The notes beneath the pieces are model-generated. The model had not been told where the DNA came from. It ran no database searches and saw nothing but the letters and a program-made list of their open reading frames with translations. 21,785 bases of DNA from JALXDT01 sp964634755. GTDB taxonomy: Bacteria > Acidobacteriota > Aminicenantia > JAMOAD01. A program made the translations under genes and the position numbers. How positions within the stretch are numbered: the first letter of the stretch is position 1; each line of letters begins with the position of its first letter. The stretch is taken from positions 1 to 21,785 of the forward strand of contig CAZWJH010000038.1 in assembly GCA_964634755.1 (NCBI GenBank). Reading direction: 5' to 3'. This document shows positions 1 through 7,667 of the stretch, one piece after another.

Positions 1-910
1 CTTTGAGGCTCTTTTTAAATGCTTTAATAGTATTCTCTATAAGTGTTAGAACCGTAATCGGTCCTATCCCTTTTGGTACAGGTGTAAGGTAGGAGGCTTT
101 GTTGACAACTTCAGGATGAACATCTCCAACGAGAACATATCCTCTTTTTTCAAATGATTTTATTTTTTCAGGTAAAGACGAAAGCTCTTTGCGAACTATT
201 TTCTCATCATCAAGTGCATTTACTCCCACATCAATAACAATTGCACCTTCTTTTACATAATCCTTTGTAATCATAAGTGGCCTTCCGGCGGCTGCAAAAA
301 GGAAATCAGCCTGAGATGTAATACCCGGAAGATTTTTTGTTTTTGAATGAGTTATGGTTATGGTCATATTTTCTTTTAAAAGAAGTATGGATAGGGGTTT
401 ACCTACTATATTAGATCTTCCAACAATAACAGCATTTTTCCCCATAAGTTCAAATTTGTAAAATTTAAGAAAATTTACTATACCAAAGGGCGTGCAGGGG
501 AAAAGTGTGTCCTCACCTCTGAATAATTTTCCTAAATTATAGGGGTGAAAGCCATCAACATCCTTTTCCGGTGATATTGCTTCAATTATTTTATTAATAT
601 TTATCTCTTTCGGGAGAGGAAGCTGGATGATAAATCCGTCAACATCATCTCTCTTGTTTAATTTATCTATAAGCTTCAGGAGATTTTTTTCACTTATTGA
701 CTCAAATTTTAAAGTTTCTGCATTCATCCCAATCTCTTTTGCAAACTTTTCCTTTCTCTTTACATAGGATTGAGATGCTTTGTTATTACCTATGAGAACC
801 ACAGAAAGAGAAGGAGCTCTACCATACTTTTCTTTCAGCTCTTTTACTTCTTTTTTCAGCTCCTCTTTTTTGTTATTTATATATTCTGTTGAAGGAATCC
901 ATTTACCCAT
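1..910 (-). CDS. folD: Bifunctional methylenetetrahydrofolate dehydrogenase / methenyltetrahydrofolate cyclohydrolase (C-terminus cut by window edge)
   Basis: FolD interconverts 5,10-methylene-THF and 10-formyl-THF in the cytoplasm, supplying one-carbon units. My translation from the ATG at 910 gives at least 303 residues with no stop before base 1, so the 3' end is missing. Diagnostic motifs are the catalytic Tyr-x3-Lys (Y49, K53), IIQLPLP near residue 95, the DVDGFHPYNLG segment, CTPFG, the NAD(P)-binding VGRSNIVGKP loop and PVPKGIGPIT near the end. These leave little doubt about the family. The protein is already slightly longer than the usual ~285-295 residues, so only a short tail should be missing. 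The ATG lies 2 nt after the stop of the M20 hydrolase gene, which points to translational coupling in one operon. Being next to SerA fits, because serine is the main one-carbon donor. Confidence 0.95.
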   Translation of the reverse strand, partial: MGKWIPSTEYINNKKEELKKEVKELKEKYGRAPSLSVVLIGNNKASQSYVKRKEKFAKEIGMNAETLKFESISEKNLLKLIDKLNKRDDVDGFIIQLPLPKEININKIIEAISPEKDVDGFHPYNLGKLFRGEDTLFPCTPFGIVNFLKFYKFELMGKNAVIVGRSNIVGKPLSILLLKENMTITITHSKTKNLPGITSQADFLFAAAGRPLMITKDYVKEGAIVIDVGVNALDDEKIVRKELSSLPEKIKSFEKRGYVLVGDVHPEVVNKASYLTPVPKGIGPITVLTLIENTIKAFKKSLK

Positions 911-912
911 TC

Positions 913-2157
913 TTATCTCTTTAATGCTGTAAGAGTAAAAACTTTGGCATCTATTATTGCATTCTCTATTAGACAGTTTTCATTCGGTTTGTGTCCTGTA
1001 TGCTCTACCTTTCTCCAAACACCAACTTTAAAGCCTCTCTCTCTTAAAAAGGAGGCCAATGTGGCATATCCAATACCAGTTAGAATTGAATCTTCACCCA
1101 AAACCTCTTTGATGGAAGATTTAAGATTTTTTATTATTTGAGATGAAGCATCAGTTTTTTTCGCTGATCGTATTTCAAGTGTTTTTGATACAAAAATTTT
1201 CACATCTTCTTCTTTTGCAACTTCCGCTGCAATCCTTTTTACCTCTTTTTCAATGTCAGGGATTGAGTACTCTGGAAGAATTCTACAATCCATGTAAAAA
1301 ATATCATTTCCGGGAATCATATTAACATTTGGAACATTCTTTTCCTTTAATGTTGGTTCAAATGTAGAGTGAGGTGGTTCAAAAATCTTATCTTCGAAAG
1401 AGAATATTTTGTGAAGCTCTTCGTATCTTTGGATAAGTTTTGCGGTGATTTTTAATGTATTTTTCCCCAGGTGAGGCGTTGACGCATGAGTTGCTTTCCC
1501 TTTTATGTGAAATTTAAACCAGAGAACACCTTTTTCGGCAATTTCAAGCTTTAATCCCGATGAGCTTCCTCCGTCTGCAACTATGTAGTAATCATCTGTT
1601 CTGAAAATTTCAGGGTTCGTGTTTAAAATATATCTTATCCCCTTTTTTGAGCCTGATTCTTCATCTGACAAAAACAGAAGATTTATATCATAGAGAGGAG
1701 TTAATTTTAATTCTTTTATTGCTTTTATCATATATATGGTAGCAATAATATCCTGATTATTATCCTCTGCTCCCCTTCCATATATCCTTCCCTCTTCTAT
1801 ATATGGGTCAAAGGGATCTCCCTCCCAAAGAGAGAGATCCCCTACTGGTTCCACATCTAAGTGAGTTAAAATCCATAAACTTTTTTTTGAGGATTTCCCC
1901 TTAACTCTTCCAATAAAATTGGGTCTGTATCCTTTGCTTACATCAAGATCAGGTGCATCATAGTGCAAAATTTCATCTATTCCTGCTTCCTTTAGTTTTT
2001 CTTTTACGAATTCCGCTTTTTCCCACTCTCCGTCTCCTCCGACAAGTGGAGAAAGAGCTGGAATTGCTGTTATATTTAATAAGTCATCAATAAAATCCTC
2101 AGCAAAATCCTCCTCTATCTTCTTATTAATTTGGGATTTTAACTCATTGTCTTTCAT
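913..2157 (-). CDS. M20 family zinc metallohydrolase (ArgE/DapE/dipeptidase-like)
   Basis: A cytoplasmic co-catalytic zinc hydrolase of the M20 amidohydrolase family, about 414 residues. All metal and catalytic motifs are present: the first His in THLDVEPVGD, the bridging Asp in GRGAEDNNQD, the catalytic and metal Glu pair in SDEESG, an Asp in VADGG, and the last His in HTGHKPNE. The DLSLWEGDPFDP stretch and overall layout resemble the uncharacterised subgroup often mislabelled diaminopimelate aminotransferase. The substrate (dipeptide, N-acyl amino acid or succinyl-DAP) cannot be read from sequence. I chose the ATG at 2157, one nt after the serA stop (TAATATG, a stop-restart arrangement). 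A GTG at 2175 would add six residues and overlap serA by 17 bp. Its place between serA and folD suggests an amino-acid role, but that is inference. Confidence 0.9.
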   Translation of the reverse strand: MKDNELKSQINKKIEEDFAEDFIDDLLNITAIPALSPLVGGDGEWEKAEFVKEKLKEAGIDEILHYDAPDLDVSKGYRPNFIGRVKGKSSKKSLWILTHLDVEPVGDLSLWEGDPFDPYIEEGRIYGRGAEDNNQDIIATIYMIKAIKELKLTPLYDINLLFLSDEESGSKKGIRYILNTNPEIFRTDDYYIVADGGSSSGLKLEIAEKGVLWFKFHIKGKATHASTPHLGKNTLKITAKLIQRYEELHKIFSFEDKIFEPPHSTFEPTLKEKNVPNVNMIPGNDIFYMDCRILPEYSIPDIEKEVKRIAAEVAKEEDVKIFVSKTLEIRSAKKTDASSQIIKNLKSSIKEVLGEDSILTGIGYATLASFLRERGFKVGVWRKVEHTGHKPNENCLIENAIIDAKVFTLTALKR

Positions 2158-2158
2158 A

Positions 2159-3064
2159 TTATCCGAAAAATTCACTTAGAATCTTGACCACTTCAAGTCC
2201 TGCTCTTTCCTGTCCCTCTTTTGCTGATGCTCCCAGGTGAGGCATAGGAATCAATCTCGGATGATCAATAAGCTCATAATTTGTCGGGGGCTCTGTTTCG
2301 TAAACATCCAAAATAGCAGCTTTGAGCTTTCCTTCGTTAAGTACTTTCAAAAGATCCGATTCATTTATAATTCCGCCTCTTCCGACATTTATAATAACAG
2401 CATTTTCCTTCATTCTTTTTAATTCATTGTAGGAAATCATATTTTTTGTTTTTTCAGTGAGAGGGAGATGAATTGAGATGTAGTCAGATTTTTCCAAAAG
2501 CTCTTCAAGAGTTACCTGTCTTGCTGAAATATCTGACTTTATGTCAAAAATGTCGTAAAAGATAACTTCCATACCAAGTGCTATTTCCCTTCTTGCAACC
2601 TCTCTACCGATTCTGCCAAAGCCTATGATTCCGGCTGTTTTCCCATAAAGCTCAGTACCGGTAAAAAGTTTTTTCTCCCACTTATGGGCTTTCATGGAAG
2701 AGTATGCTTGAGGAATATTTCTTGCAACTGCGAACATTAATCCTATTGTGTATTCAGCAACTGTTATGGATGTTGCTGAAGGAGTGTTAAAAACTTTGAT
2801 GCCTAACTCTTCAGCTCTTTTAAGATCAATATTATCAAGTCCTATTCCTGCTCTTACAACCACTTTTAAATTCTTTGCCTTCTCAAGAATATTAGCTCTC
2901 AGTTTTGTAGCGCTTCTTATCACTATTGCGTCATATTCCTCTATCTCTTTTTCTAATTCTTCTGGACTCATACCTGTTTTAATTGTAACTTCAAATTCCT
3001 CTATCTTTTTAAGTTCCTCAACAGCTCTTTCAGAAAGTTTATCGGATATCAGAATTTTCTTCAT
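2159..3064 (-). CDS. serA: D-3-phosphoglycerate dehydrogenase, short form without ACT domain
   Basis: A D-isomer-specific 2-hydroxyacid dehydrogenase of about 301 residues that oxidises 3-phosphoglycerate to 3-phosphohydroxypyruvate, the first step of serine synthesis. Visible are VRAGIGLDNID, the NAD-binding GFGRIGRE loop, the catalytic Arg in NVGRGGII, the Glu in DVYETEPP and the His in PHLGAS. It stops after the catalytic domain, so it lacks the C-terminal ASB/ACT domains that give serine feedback control in longer SerA proteins. The start is the ATG at 3064: AAGGAGGG lies 8 nt upstream and the codon overlaps the aminotransferase stop as ATGA. The in-frame ATG at 3070 sits only 2 nt from the same ribosome binding site. 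Other dehydrogenases of this superfamily cannot be fully excluded, but the adjacent aminotransferase supports SerA. Confidence 0.9.
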   Translation of the reverse strand: MKKILISDKLSERAVEELKKIEEFEVTIKTGMSPEELEKEIEEYDAIVIRSATKLRANILEKAKNLKVVVRAGIGLDNIDLKRAEELGIKVFNTPSATSITVAEYTIGLMFAVARNIPQAYSSMKAHKWEKKLFTGTELYGKTAGIIGFGRIGREVARREIALGMEVIFYDIFDIKSDISARQVTLEELLEKSDYISIHLPLTEKTKNMISYNELKRMKENAVIINVGRGGIINESDLLKVLNEGKLKAAILDVYETEPPTNYELIDHPRLIPMPHLGASAKEGQERAGLEVVKILSEFFG

Positions 3065-4206
3065 TTCCATTCCCTCCTTAAAACTTCTTCTGCAGCTGCA
3101 ACGCCCTTTCCAGGCTCAACTTTATATCCCATATCCACAAGAACCATTTCAAGAGCGGAGATTGCAATAATCACATCAAATCCTCCCATGTATCCAAGAT
3201 GAGCTATTCTGAAGAATTTTCCTTTCATCGGATCCTGTGCACCTGAAATATATGCGCTGTACTTTTTTTGCATTAAGTTTACTAACTCCTTCCCATCAAG
3301 TCCTTCGGGTGTTTTGACCGCTGTTAGAATGTTTCCGGGAGCTTTTGAGAAGAGTTCAAGGTTTAAAGCTTTTACCGCAGCTCTTGTTGCATCTCCCAGA
3401 ATTCTGTGATGCTCAATAATTCCGTCTATTGTCTGCTCTTTTATCAATTTCAGTGCTTCAAGCTGCTGATAAACAAGAGAAACACCAGGAGTGTAAGGAG
3501 TAGTTCTCTTTGCGAGGCTCTTTCTTGCCTTTTTCATATCAAAATAGTATTTCGGAAGATCTGATTTTTCAACAAGTTTCCACGCCTTTTCATCAAAGGA
3601 GATAAATGCAAGTCCCGGAGGAATCATAAGAGATTTTTGGGAACCTGTTAAAAGTACATTCACTCCCCATTCATCCATAGGACAGGGGGTTGCTCCGAGA
3701 CCTGAGATTCCATCAACTACTAAAATCGCATCTGTTTTTGAAACAACCTCTGCAAAACCTTTTACATCATAAACTGTTCCTGTTGATGTTTCTGAAAGCT
3801 GAGAAAAGACAGCTTTTGCATCGGGATTTTCTTTTAAAACCTCTTCCAATTTGGAAGGAGAAAGTGCATCTCCCCACTCAATTTTAATTTCAACAACATC
3901 AACTCCGTAAACTTTACATATCTGCGCCCACCTTTCTCCGAACTTTCCCCCATTGATAACAATGGCTTTGTCACCTTTGGAAAGAAGGCTCGTAACAGCA
4001 GCTTCCATTGCTCCTGTTCCGGAAGAAGTCAGTGTGTAAACATCATTCTTTGTTTGAAAAACATACTGCATTCCCTCTGTCATTTCCATGAAAAGATTGG
4101 AAAATTCCTTTGTCCTGTGATGGATAATTGGTAATGCAGCTTTTGCAAGAACATTCTCCGGAACCGGTGTTGGTCCGGGTGATAAAAGATAATACTTTTT
4201 AATCAT
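3061..4206 (-). CDS. Class V PLP aminotransferase (serine-pyruvate / alanine-glyoxylate type; probable SerC substitute)
   Basis: A fold-type I, class V PLP enzyme of 381 residues. The N-terminal LLSPGPTPVP, the SSGTGAMEA phosphate-binding region, Asp165 in VVDGISGLG that contacts the pyridine nitrogen, and the Schiff-base Lys191 in TGSQKSL are typical of alanine-glyoxylate/serine-pyruvate aminotransferases. In many deep-branching bacteria and thermophiles a gene of this type sits directly before serA and is thought to make phosphoserine from 3-phosphohydroxypyruvate. I infer the same here. The alternative is serine-glyoxylate or aspartate transamination. The ATG has GGGAGG 6 nt upstream. It is the first gene of the operon and its TGA overlaps the serA start by 4 nt. 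No phosphoserine phosphatase is present in the window. Confidence 0.9.
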   Translation of the reverse strand: MIKKYYLLSPGPTPVPENVLAKAALPIIHHRTKEFSNLFMEMTEGMQYVFQTKNDVYTLTSSGTGAMEAAVTSLLSKGDKAIVINGGKFGERWAQICKVYGVDVVEIKIEWGDALSPSKLEEVLKENPDAKAVFSQLSETSTGTVYDVKGFAEVVSKTDAILVVDGISGLGATPCPMDEWGVNVLLTGSQKSLMIPPGLAFISFDEKAWKLVEKSDLPKYYFDMKKARKSLAKRTTPYTPGVSLVYQQLEALKLIKEQTIDGIIEHHRILGDATRAAVKALNLELFSKAPGNILTAVKTPEGLDGKELVNLMQKKYSAYISGAQDPMKGKFFRIAHLGYMGGFDVIIAISALEMVLVDMGYKVEPGKGVAAAEEVLRREWK

Positions 4207-4274
4207 ATAAAACCTCCCACATAATAAATTATAAATTAAGTATTTATTAAAAAATAATAAAATATTCCATTTTA

Positions 4275-4303
4275 ATTATAATTCAAAAAAGGCTTTTTGT
4301 AAA
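4275..4303 (-). promoter_or_regulatory. Sigma70-type promoter of the serine/folate operon
   Basis: On the minus strand, TTTACA (4298-4303), a 17-bp spacer and a perfect TATAAT (4275-4280). The predicted start is near 4268, giving a leader of about 60 nt before the aminotransferase ATG. The spacer holds an A5-GCC-T6 dyad that could fold, but it lies upstream of the start. The leader is too short for a T-box or known riboswitch, and I see no attenuator. Confidence 0.75.
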
Positions 4304-4344
4304 ACAGAAGTATTATAATATAAAAAAATAAGAAAGTTTTCAAA

Positions 4345-5124
4345 TTATTTAACTTTTCCAAAAACCTGGATCCCACAAACATAATATCTATTTTTGTTTA
4401 ATTTTAAGATATTGTTTATGAAATCATCATAATAGGCACCTAAAAAAACTGTTCCTAAAGAGAATTCTTTTGAAAGTAGATACATATTTTGAACAATTGT
4501 TCCCAATTCTGTAAAAACATACCTTAAGCTTCTATTCATATATTTTTTTCTGATATTTTTAAAATCAGCCACATAAACAAAGAAAAAAGAACTTTTTTTA
4601 AGAATTCTTTTTCTTGGGTATAAATTATTGAAGAAAGAACCAAAAGCTTTTTGGTTGCATTCTAATCTAATGATGGAGTTTATTTTTTCTTGATACAAAT
4701 AAACACCTCTTTGAATTGAATTTACCTTATTAACCACGATGTATATTTTAAATGGATAAAAAGCTCCTGCTGAAGGATGAAATCTTTTTCCATCCTTTCT
4801 AACCCCATTGGCATAATAAAGGAGAGAAGATAGGGCAAAAAAAGAGGTCTTTTCGCCTGTATAGACTCTTTGGGATTTTCTTTTTTGTAAAAGTTCTTCT
4901 ATTTTTGTTTTTGGGGAAATAGATTTTAATTTTATAGGTGTCCCGGTGTAAGACATTTCGCATTTCCAAAACTTAACTCCGTTTTTTATTGTTGTTGCTT
5001 TGAAGAATAAATTAACAAAATCCTTCTCCTGAGCTTTTAAGTATTGTGGGAGAATTAATATAATCACTAAAGCATATAAAAAATTTTTTTTAAGAAAATT
5101 TTGTTTTCTTCTCTTTTCTTTCAT
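4345..5124 (-). CDS. Exported SagB/ThcOx-type nitroreductase-fold protein
   Basis: About 259 residues. The core matches the SagB/ThcOx branch of the flavin-dependent nitroreductase fold: an RKSQRVY start motif, ALSSLLYYANGV, then the signature HPSAGAFYPFKIYIVV, and a late ELGTIVQNMYLLSKEFSLGTVFLGAYYDD segment. Family members are FMN oxidoreductases, some dehydrogenating azolines in peptide natural products. Many others have no known role. The chosen ATG at 5124 has GGAGGAGG just upstream, while the in-frame extension to 5196 has no ribosome binding site. From this start the protein begins with a basic stretch, a hydrophobic core (FLYALVIILIL) and a likely signal peptidase site near LKA-Q, so export is predicted. 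The RR pair is too far from FLK to be a good Tat motif. No cyclodehydratase (SagC/D) or precursor peptide lies nearby, so a RiPP role is not supported. Confidence 0.82.
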   Translation of the reverse strand: MKEKRRKQNFLKKNFLYALVIILILPQYLKAQEKDFVNLFFKATTIKNGVKFWKCEMSYTGTPIKLKSISPKTKIEELLQKRKSQRVYTGEKTSFFALSSLLYYANGVRKDGKRFHPSAGAFYPFKIYIVVNKVNSIQRGVYLYQEKINSIIRLECNQKAFGSFFNNLYPRKRILKKSSFFFVYVADFKNIRKKYMNRSLRYVFTELGTIVQNMYLLSKEFSLGTVFLGAYYDDFINNILKLNKNRYYVCGIQVFGKVK

Positions 5125-5142
5125 TTTCCTCCTCCGAATAAT

Positions 5143-5171
5143 AAAATAGGTAAAAATTGTAAAAAAGTCAA
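5143..5171 (-). promoter_or_regulatory. Promoter of the SagB-like gene (left arm of divergent pair)
   Basis: Minus-strand TTGACT (5166-5171), 17-bp spacer, TATTTT (5143-5148). The predicted start is near 5136, about 12 nt before the ATG at 5124. The -35 box matches 5 of 6 and the -10 box 4 of 6 consensus bases. Its -35 box lies 18 bp from that of the opposing transporter promoter, so one regulator could act on both. Confidence 0.6.
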
Positions 5172-5189
5172 AAATTATTAAATCTTTAT

Positions 5190-5218
5190 TTGACATCGAT
5201 TAAATATTTTTTTAAGAT
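5190..5218 (+). promoter_or_regulatory. Promoter of the NSS transporter operon (right arm of divergent pair)
   Basis: Plus-strand perfect -35 TTGACA (5190-5195), 17-bp spacer, TAAGAT (5213-5218). The start should be near 5225, with a leader of about 22 nt to the ATG at 5247. The same TAAGAT -10 variant appears in the promoter at 14795-14823. Confidence 0.6.
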
Positions 5219-5246
5219 TAATATTAATTTAATTCAGAGAAAAGGT

Positions 5247-6683
5247 ATGGCAAAAAAAGATGAATTTTCAAGAATAGGGTTCATAATGGCTGCCCTTGGA
5301 ATGGCCATAGGAACCGGGAATATCTGGAGATTTCCACGAGTGGTCACTCAAAATGGGGGAGGCTCTTTTATAATAGCCTGGCTTGTTTTTCTCTTTATGT
5401 GGTCTATGCCTCTTTTAATAATTGAGTTTACTATAGGGCATCATTTTCAGAAAGGTGTTTTGGGCTCTTTTAAAAAAGGAATGGGAGAAAAATTTACCTG
5501 GATGGGGGCTTTTGTTGCAACTGTTTCAACTGCTATCCTTTTTTACTACTCTGTAGTTACCGGGTGGTGTATCAAATATCTTTATGCTTCTGCTTTTAGG
5601 TTTAAAGAGCTTTCTTCTCCCGAAAAATACTGGACAGGTTTTATCTCATCCGGACATGCTGTTTTTTATGAGGCCCTTGCGCTTTTGATAGGTGGGATGA
5701 TAATAGCTTATGGTATTACTGCCGGAATAGAAAGGGTAAACAAATTTATAATACCTATTCTTTTTGTGGTTTTGGTTATAGGGGTTGTAAGAGCTATTAC
5801 TTTACCCGGAGGGCTCAGGGGACTTAACTATCTTTTTTCTCCATCTCTCAAAAAATTAGGAGATTATAATTTATGGCTTCAAGCTCTTACCCAATCCACA
5901 TGGTCAACCGGTGCGGGGTGGGGCTTAATTTTAACTTATGCCATTTACACGAGCAAAAAGGATGATCCTGTTTATACAACTGCTACGATTGGTTTTGGGA
6001 ATAATTCGGCTTCCTTGTTAGCTGCTATGCTTGTTGTGCCCACCCTCTTTTATGCTCTTGGGGGGAATGAAAAAAAGCTCTTTGAAGTTTTGGGAAGCGG
6101 AAATCAGGGCCTTACCTTTATATCTGTTCCCGCTCTTTTTAAAAATATAGCATTCGGTCAAATTCTCTTGATATTGTTTTTTCTCTCATTAACTTTTGCT
6201 GCTTTTACATCTTTACTATCTTTGCTTGAGCTCCCGGTAAGAATTCTTATTGATACAGGGTTAAAAAGAAGAAAAGCTGTTCTTACAATAGCTCTTTTTA
6301 GTTTTATTTTGGGAGTTCCGTCCGCTCTCTCTTTAAAAGTTTTTAATAATCAGGATTTTACATGGAGTCTTGGGCTAATGCTTTCAGGATTTTTCTTTTC
6401 GCTTTTTGTGATTAAATATGGGGTAAAAGAATTCAGAGAGGAGCTTATTAATAAAATAAGTAGAGTAAAATTGGGGAGATATTTTGATTTTATTGTAAAG
6501 TATCTTATCCCTGTGGAGTTTTTCGCTGTTATAATTTGGTGGTTTTATCAGAGTGTTAAATTGGATAAATGGTATAATATTTTTGGTGAATATAGTTTGC
6601 TTTCAGTACTTTCGCAGTGGGGAATTGTAATCATTATCTATATTTTAATTAATAATTTTCTATCAAAGAAGGTGGCAAAGTGA
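5247..6683 (+). CDS. Neurotransmitter:sodium symporter (NSS) family amino-acid transporter, MetP-like large subunit
   Basis: A polytopic inner-membrane Na+-coupled symporter of 478 residues with LeuT fold and about 11-12 membrane segments. The hallmark first helix is clear: SRIGFIMAALGMAIGTGNIWRFP followed by NGGGSF, which in LeuT carries Na+ and substrate contacts. The STWSTGAGWGLILTYAIY segment corresponds to the TM6 unwound region. The start at ATG 5247 follows GAGAAAAGG. The longer in-frame extension to 5190 runs into the promoter and lacks a ribosome binding site. The substrate is a neutral amino acid by family, and methionine/alanine is suggested only by the MetS-like partner directly downstream, whose GTG overlaps this stop as GTGA. 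SerA and the M20 enzyme lie nearby but in a separate transcript. Confidence 0.93.
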   Translation: MAKKDEFSRIGFIMAALGMAIGTGNIWRFPRVVTQNGGGSFIIAWLVFLFMWSMPLLIIEFTIGHHFQKGVLGSFKKGMGEKFTWMGAFVATVSTAILFYYSVVTGWCIKYLYASAFRFKELSSPEKYWTGFISSGHAVFYEALALLIGGMIIAYGITAGIERVNKFIIPILFVVLVIGVVRAITLPGGLRGLNYLFSPSLKKLGDYNLWLQALTQSTWSTGAGWGLILTYAIYTSKKDDPVYTTATIGFGNNSASLLAAMLVVPTLFYALGGNEKKLFEVLGSGNQGLTFISVPALFKNIAFGQILLILFFLSLTFAAFTSLLSLLELPVRILIDTGLKRRKAVLTIALFSFILGVPSALSLKVFNNQDFTWSLGLMLSGFFFSLFVIKYGVKEFREELINKISRVKLGRYFDFIVKYLIPVEFFAVIIWWFYQSVKLDKWYNIFGEYSLLSVLSQWGIVIIIYILINNFLSKKVAK

Positions 6684-6772
6684 GTTTTGGCGCTATTATT
6701 TTAATGATTTTATCTCTCGGCTTGTGTTTTGGTGGTTTTGTATATTTTATTATAAAAAGTTTAAAAAAATAG
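6680..6772 (+). CDS. metS: MetS-type small subunit of NSS transporter (30 aa)
   Basis: A 30-residue ORF starting at GTG 6680, overlapping the transporter stop by 4 nt (GTGA) and ending at TAG 6770-6772. It encodes one hydrophobic helix beginning SFGAIILMILSLG, a Gly-Gly turn, then a basic tail KSLKK. Corynebacterium glutamicum MetP needs the small membrane protein MetS. Comparable microproteins with a GAIIxM start and GG motif follow many bacterial NSS genes and are annotated as MetS-family small subunits. Length, position, composition and overlap all agree. Its stop codon forms the beginning of the AGGAGGG ribosome binding site for the next gene, so translation of the three genes is linked. 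The main doubt is that such a short ORF could arise by chance, but the family-like motif argues against it. Confidence 0.8.
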   Translation: MSFGAIILMILSLGLCFGGFVYFIIKSLKK

Positions 6773-6785
6773 GAGGGTGTACTTT

Positions 6786-7667
6786 ATGGGAGAGGAAAAA
6801 GAAGCAATATTTAAACAGAAAATTTACTCTAAGATTGAAGAATTACCTACTATTCCGGCTGTTGCAACAAAACTTTTGTACACAATAGATGATGAAAGGT
6901 CAAGTGTTTCAGATGTTGTGGAACTGATTCAAAATGATCCCTCTCTTACTTCCAAAATCCTAAAGATAGCTAATTCAGCTTATTATGGTTTTTCGAGGGA
7001 AATTACAAAAATTTCTCAAGCAGTGGCCCTTTTAGGTTTTAATATAATGAGATCTCTTGTTATTTCTCTTGAAGTTATGAAAAATCTTCCTTCGGGAATA
7101 GGATCAGAATATTTTTCTCCTGAAGGACTCTGGCTTCACAGTGTGGCTACGGCCACCTGTATGGAAAATTTTAGAAAAAAGTATCCGCAGAAAAAAAATA
7201 GTGATTCCGCTTTTATTATAGGTCTTCTCCACGATATAGGTAAAATAGTATTAGATCAATTTTTTCACGAAGAATTCCAGAAAGCTCTTCACCTTGCTAA
7301 TGGTAATCCTCCTATGGCTTTACATCATGCTGAGGAGAAGCTTATAGGATTAACTCACAGTGAAGTGGCATGTATGCTTCTGGAGAGATGGAAATTCCCC
7401 GATGAAATTGTAAAGCCTATAGCAAATATGCATGCAAAGGAAGTAAATGATGATGTTAAAATTCAGGATCTTGCTTTGTTAAGGCTTTCTAACAGCCTTG
7501 CTCAGGAGACAAAAATAGGGAAAGAGGGAAATTCTGTTCCCAACACGATAAAAGAAAAGGATCTGGAAATTCTTGAAATAGATGAAAGTGTGCTTAATGA
7601 TTTGAGGGAGGAACTTGAGAATTCACAGGAGAGGATAGGGGAGTTTTTGGGAGTTATAAAGGGTTAA
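6786..7667 (+). CDS. HDOD-domain signalling protein
   Basis: About 293 residues. The HDOD domain covers roughly residues 10-210: IEELPTIPAVATKLL, LIQNDPSLTSKILKIANSAYYG, ISQAVALLGFNIMRSL and an HD-type GLLHDIGKI. HDOD proteins are regulators without a proven common enzymatic activity, found in chemotaxis, stress and nucleotide signalling. Here the HD pair in GLLHDIGK is kept, but other metal ligands of true HD-GYP phosphodiesterases are not evident. The C-terminal ~80 residues are acidic and helical. I chose ATG 6786, 8 nt after AGGAGGG, over the GTG at 6777 which lies inside that site. It follows metS by 13 nt, so it is likely in the transporter operon. Its 3' end overlaps the convergent yitT-like gene by 4 bp. 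Confidence 0.88.
   Translation: MGEEKEAIFKQKIYSKIEELPTIPAVATKLLYTIDDERSSVSDVVELIQNDPSLTSKILKIANSAYYGFSREITKISQAVALLGFNIMRSLVISLEVMKNLPSGIGSEYFSPEGLWLHSVATATCMENFRKKYPQKKNSDSAFIIGLLHDIGKIVLDQFFHEEFQKALHLANGNPPMALHHAEEKLIGLTHSEVACMLLERWKFPDEIVKPIANMHAKEVNDDVKIQDLALLRLSNSLAQETKIGKEGNSVPNTIKEKDLEILEIDESVLNDLREELENSQERIGEFLGVIKG

Noticed and set aside
4281..4298. A5-GCC-T6 dyad before the serine operon as a terminator or attenuator
   Set aside because: The stem is only A-T pairs with a three-base loop, and it forms the promoter spacer upstream of the predicted transcription start.
4345..5124. RiPP or thiazole/oxazole-modified peptide cluster around the SagB-like gene
   Set aside because: No cyclodehydratase, YcaO protein, precursor peptide or exporter nearby. 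The protein is also predicted to be exported, unlike biosynthetic SagB enzymes.
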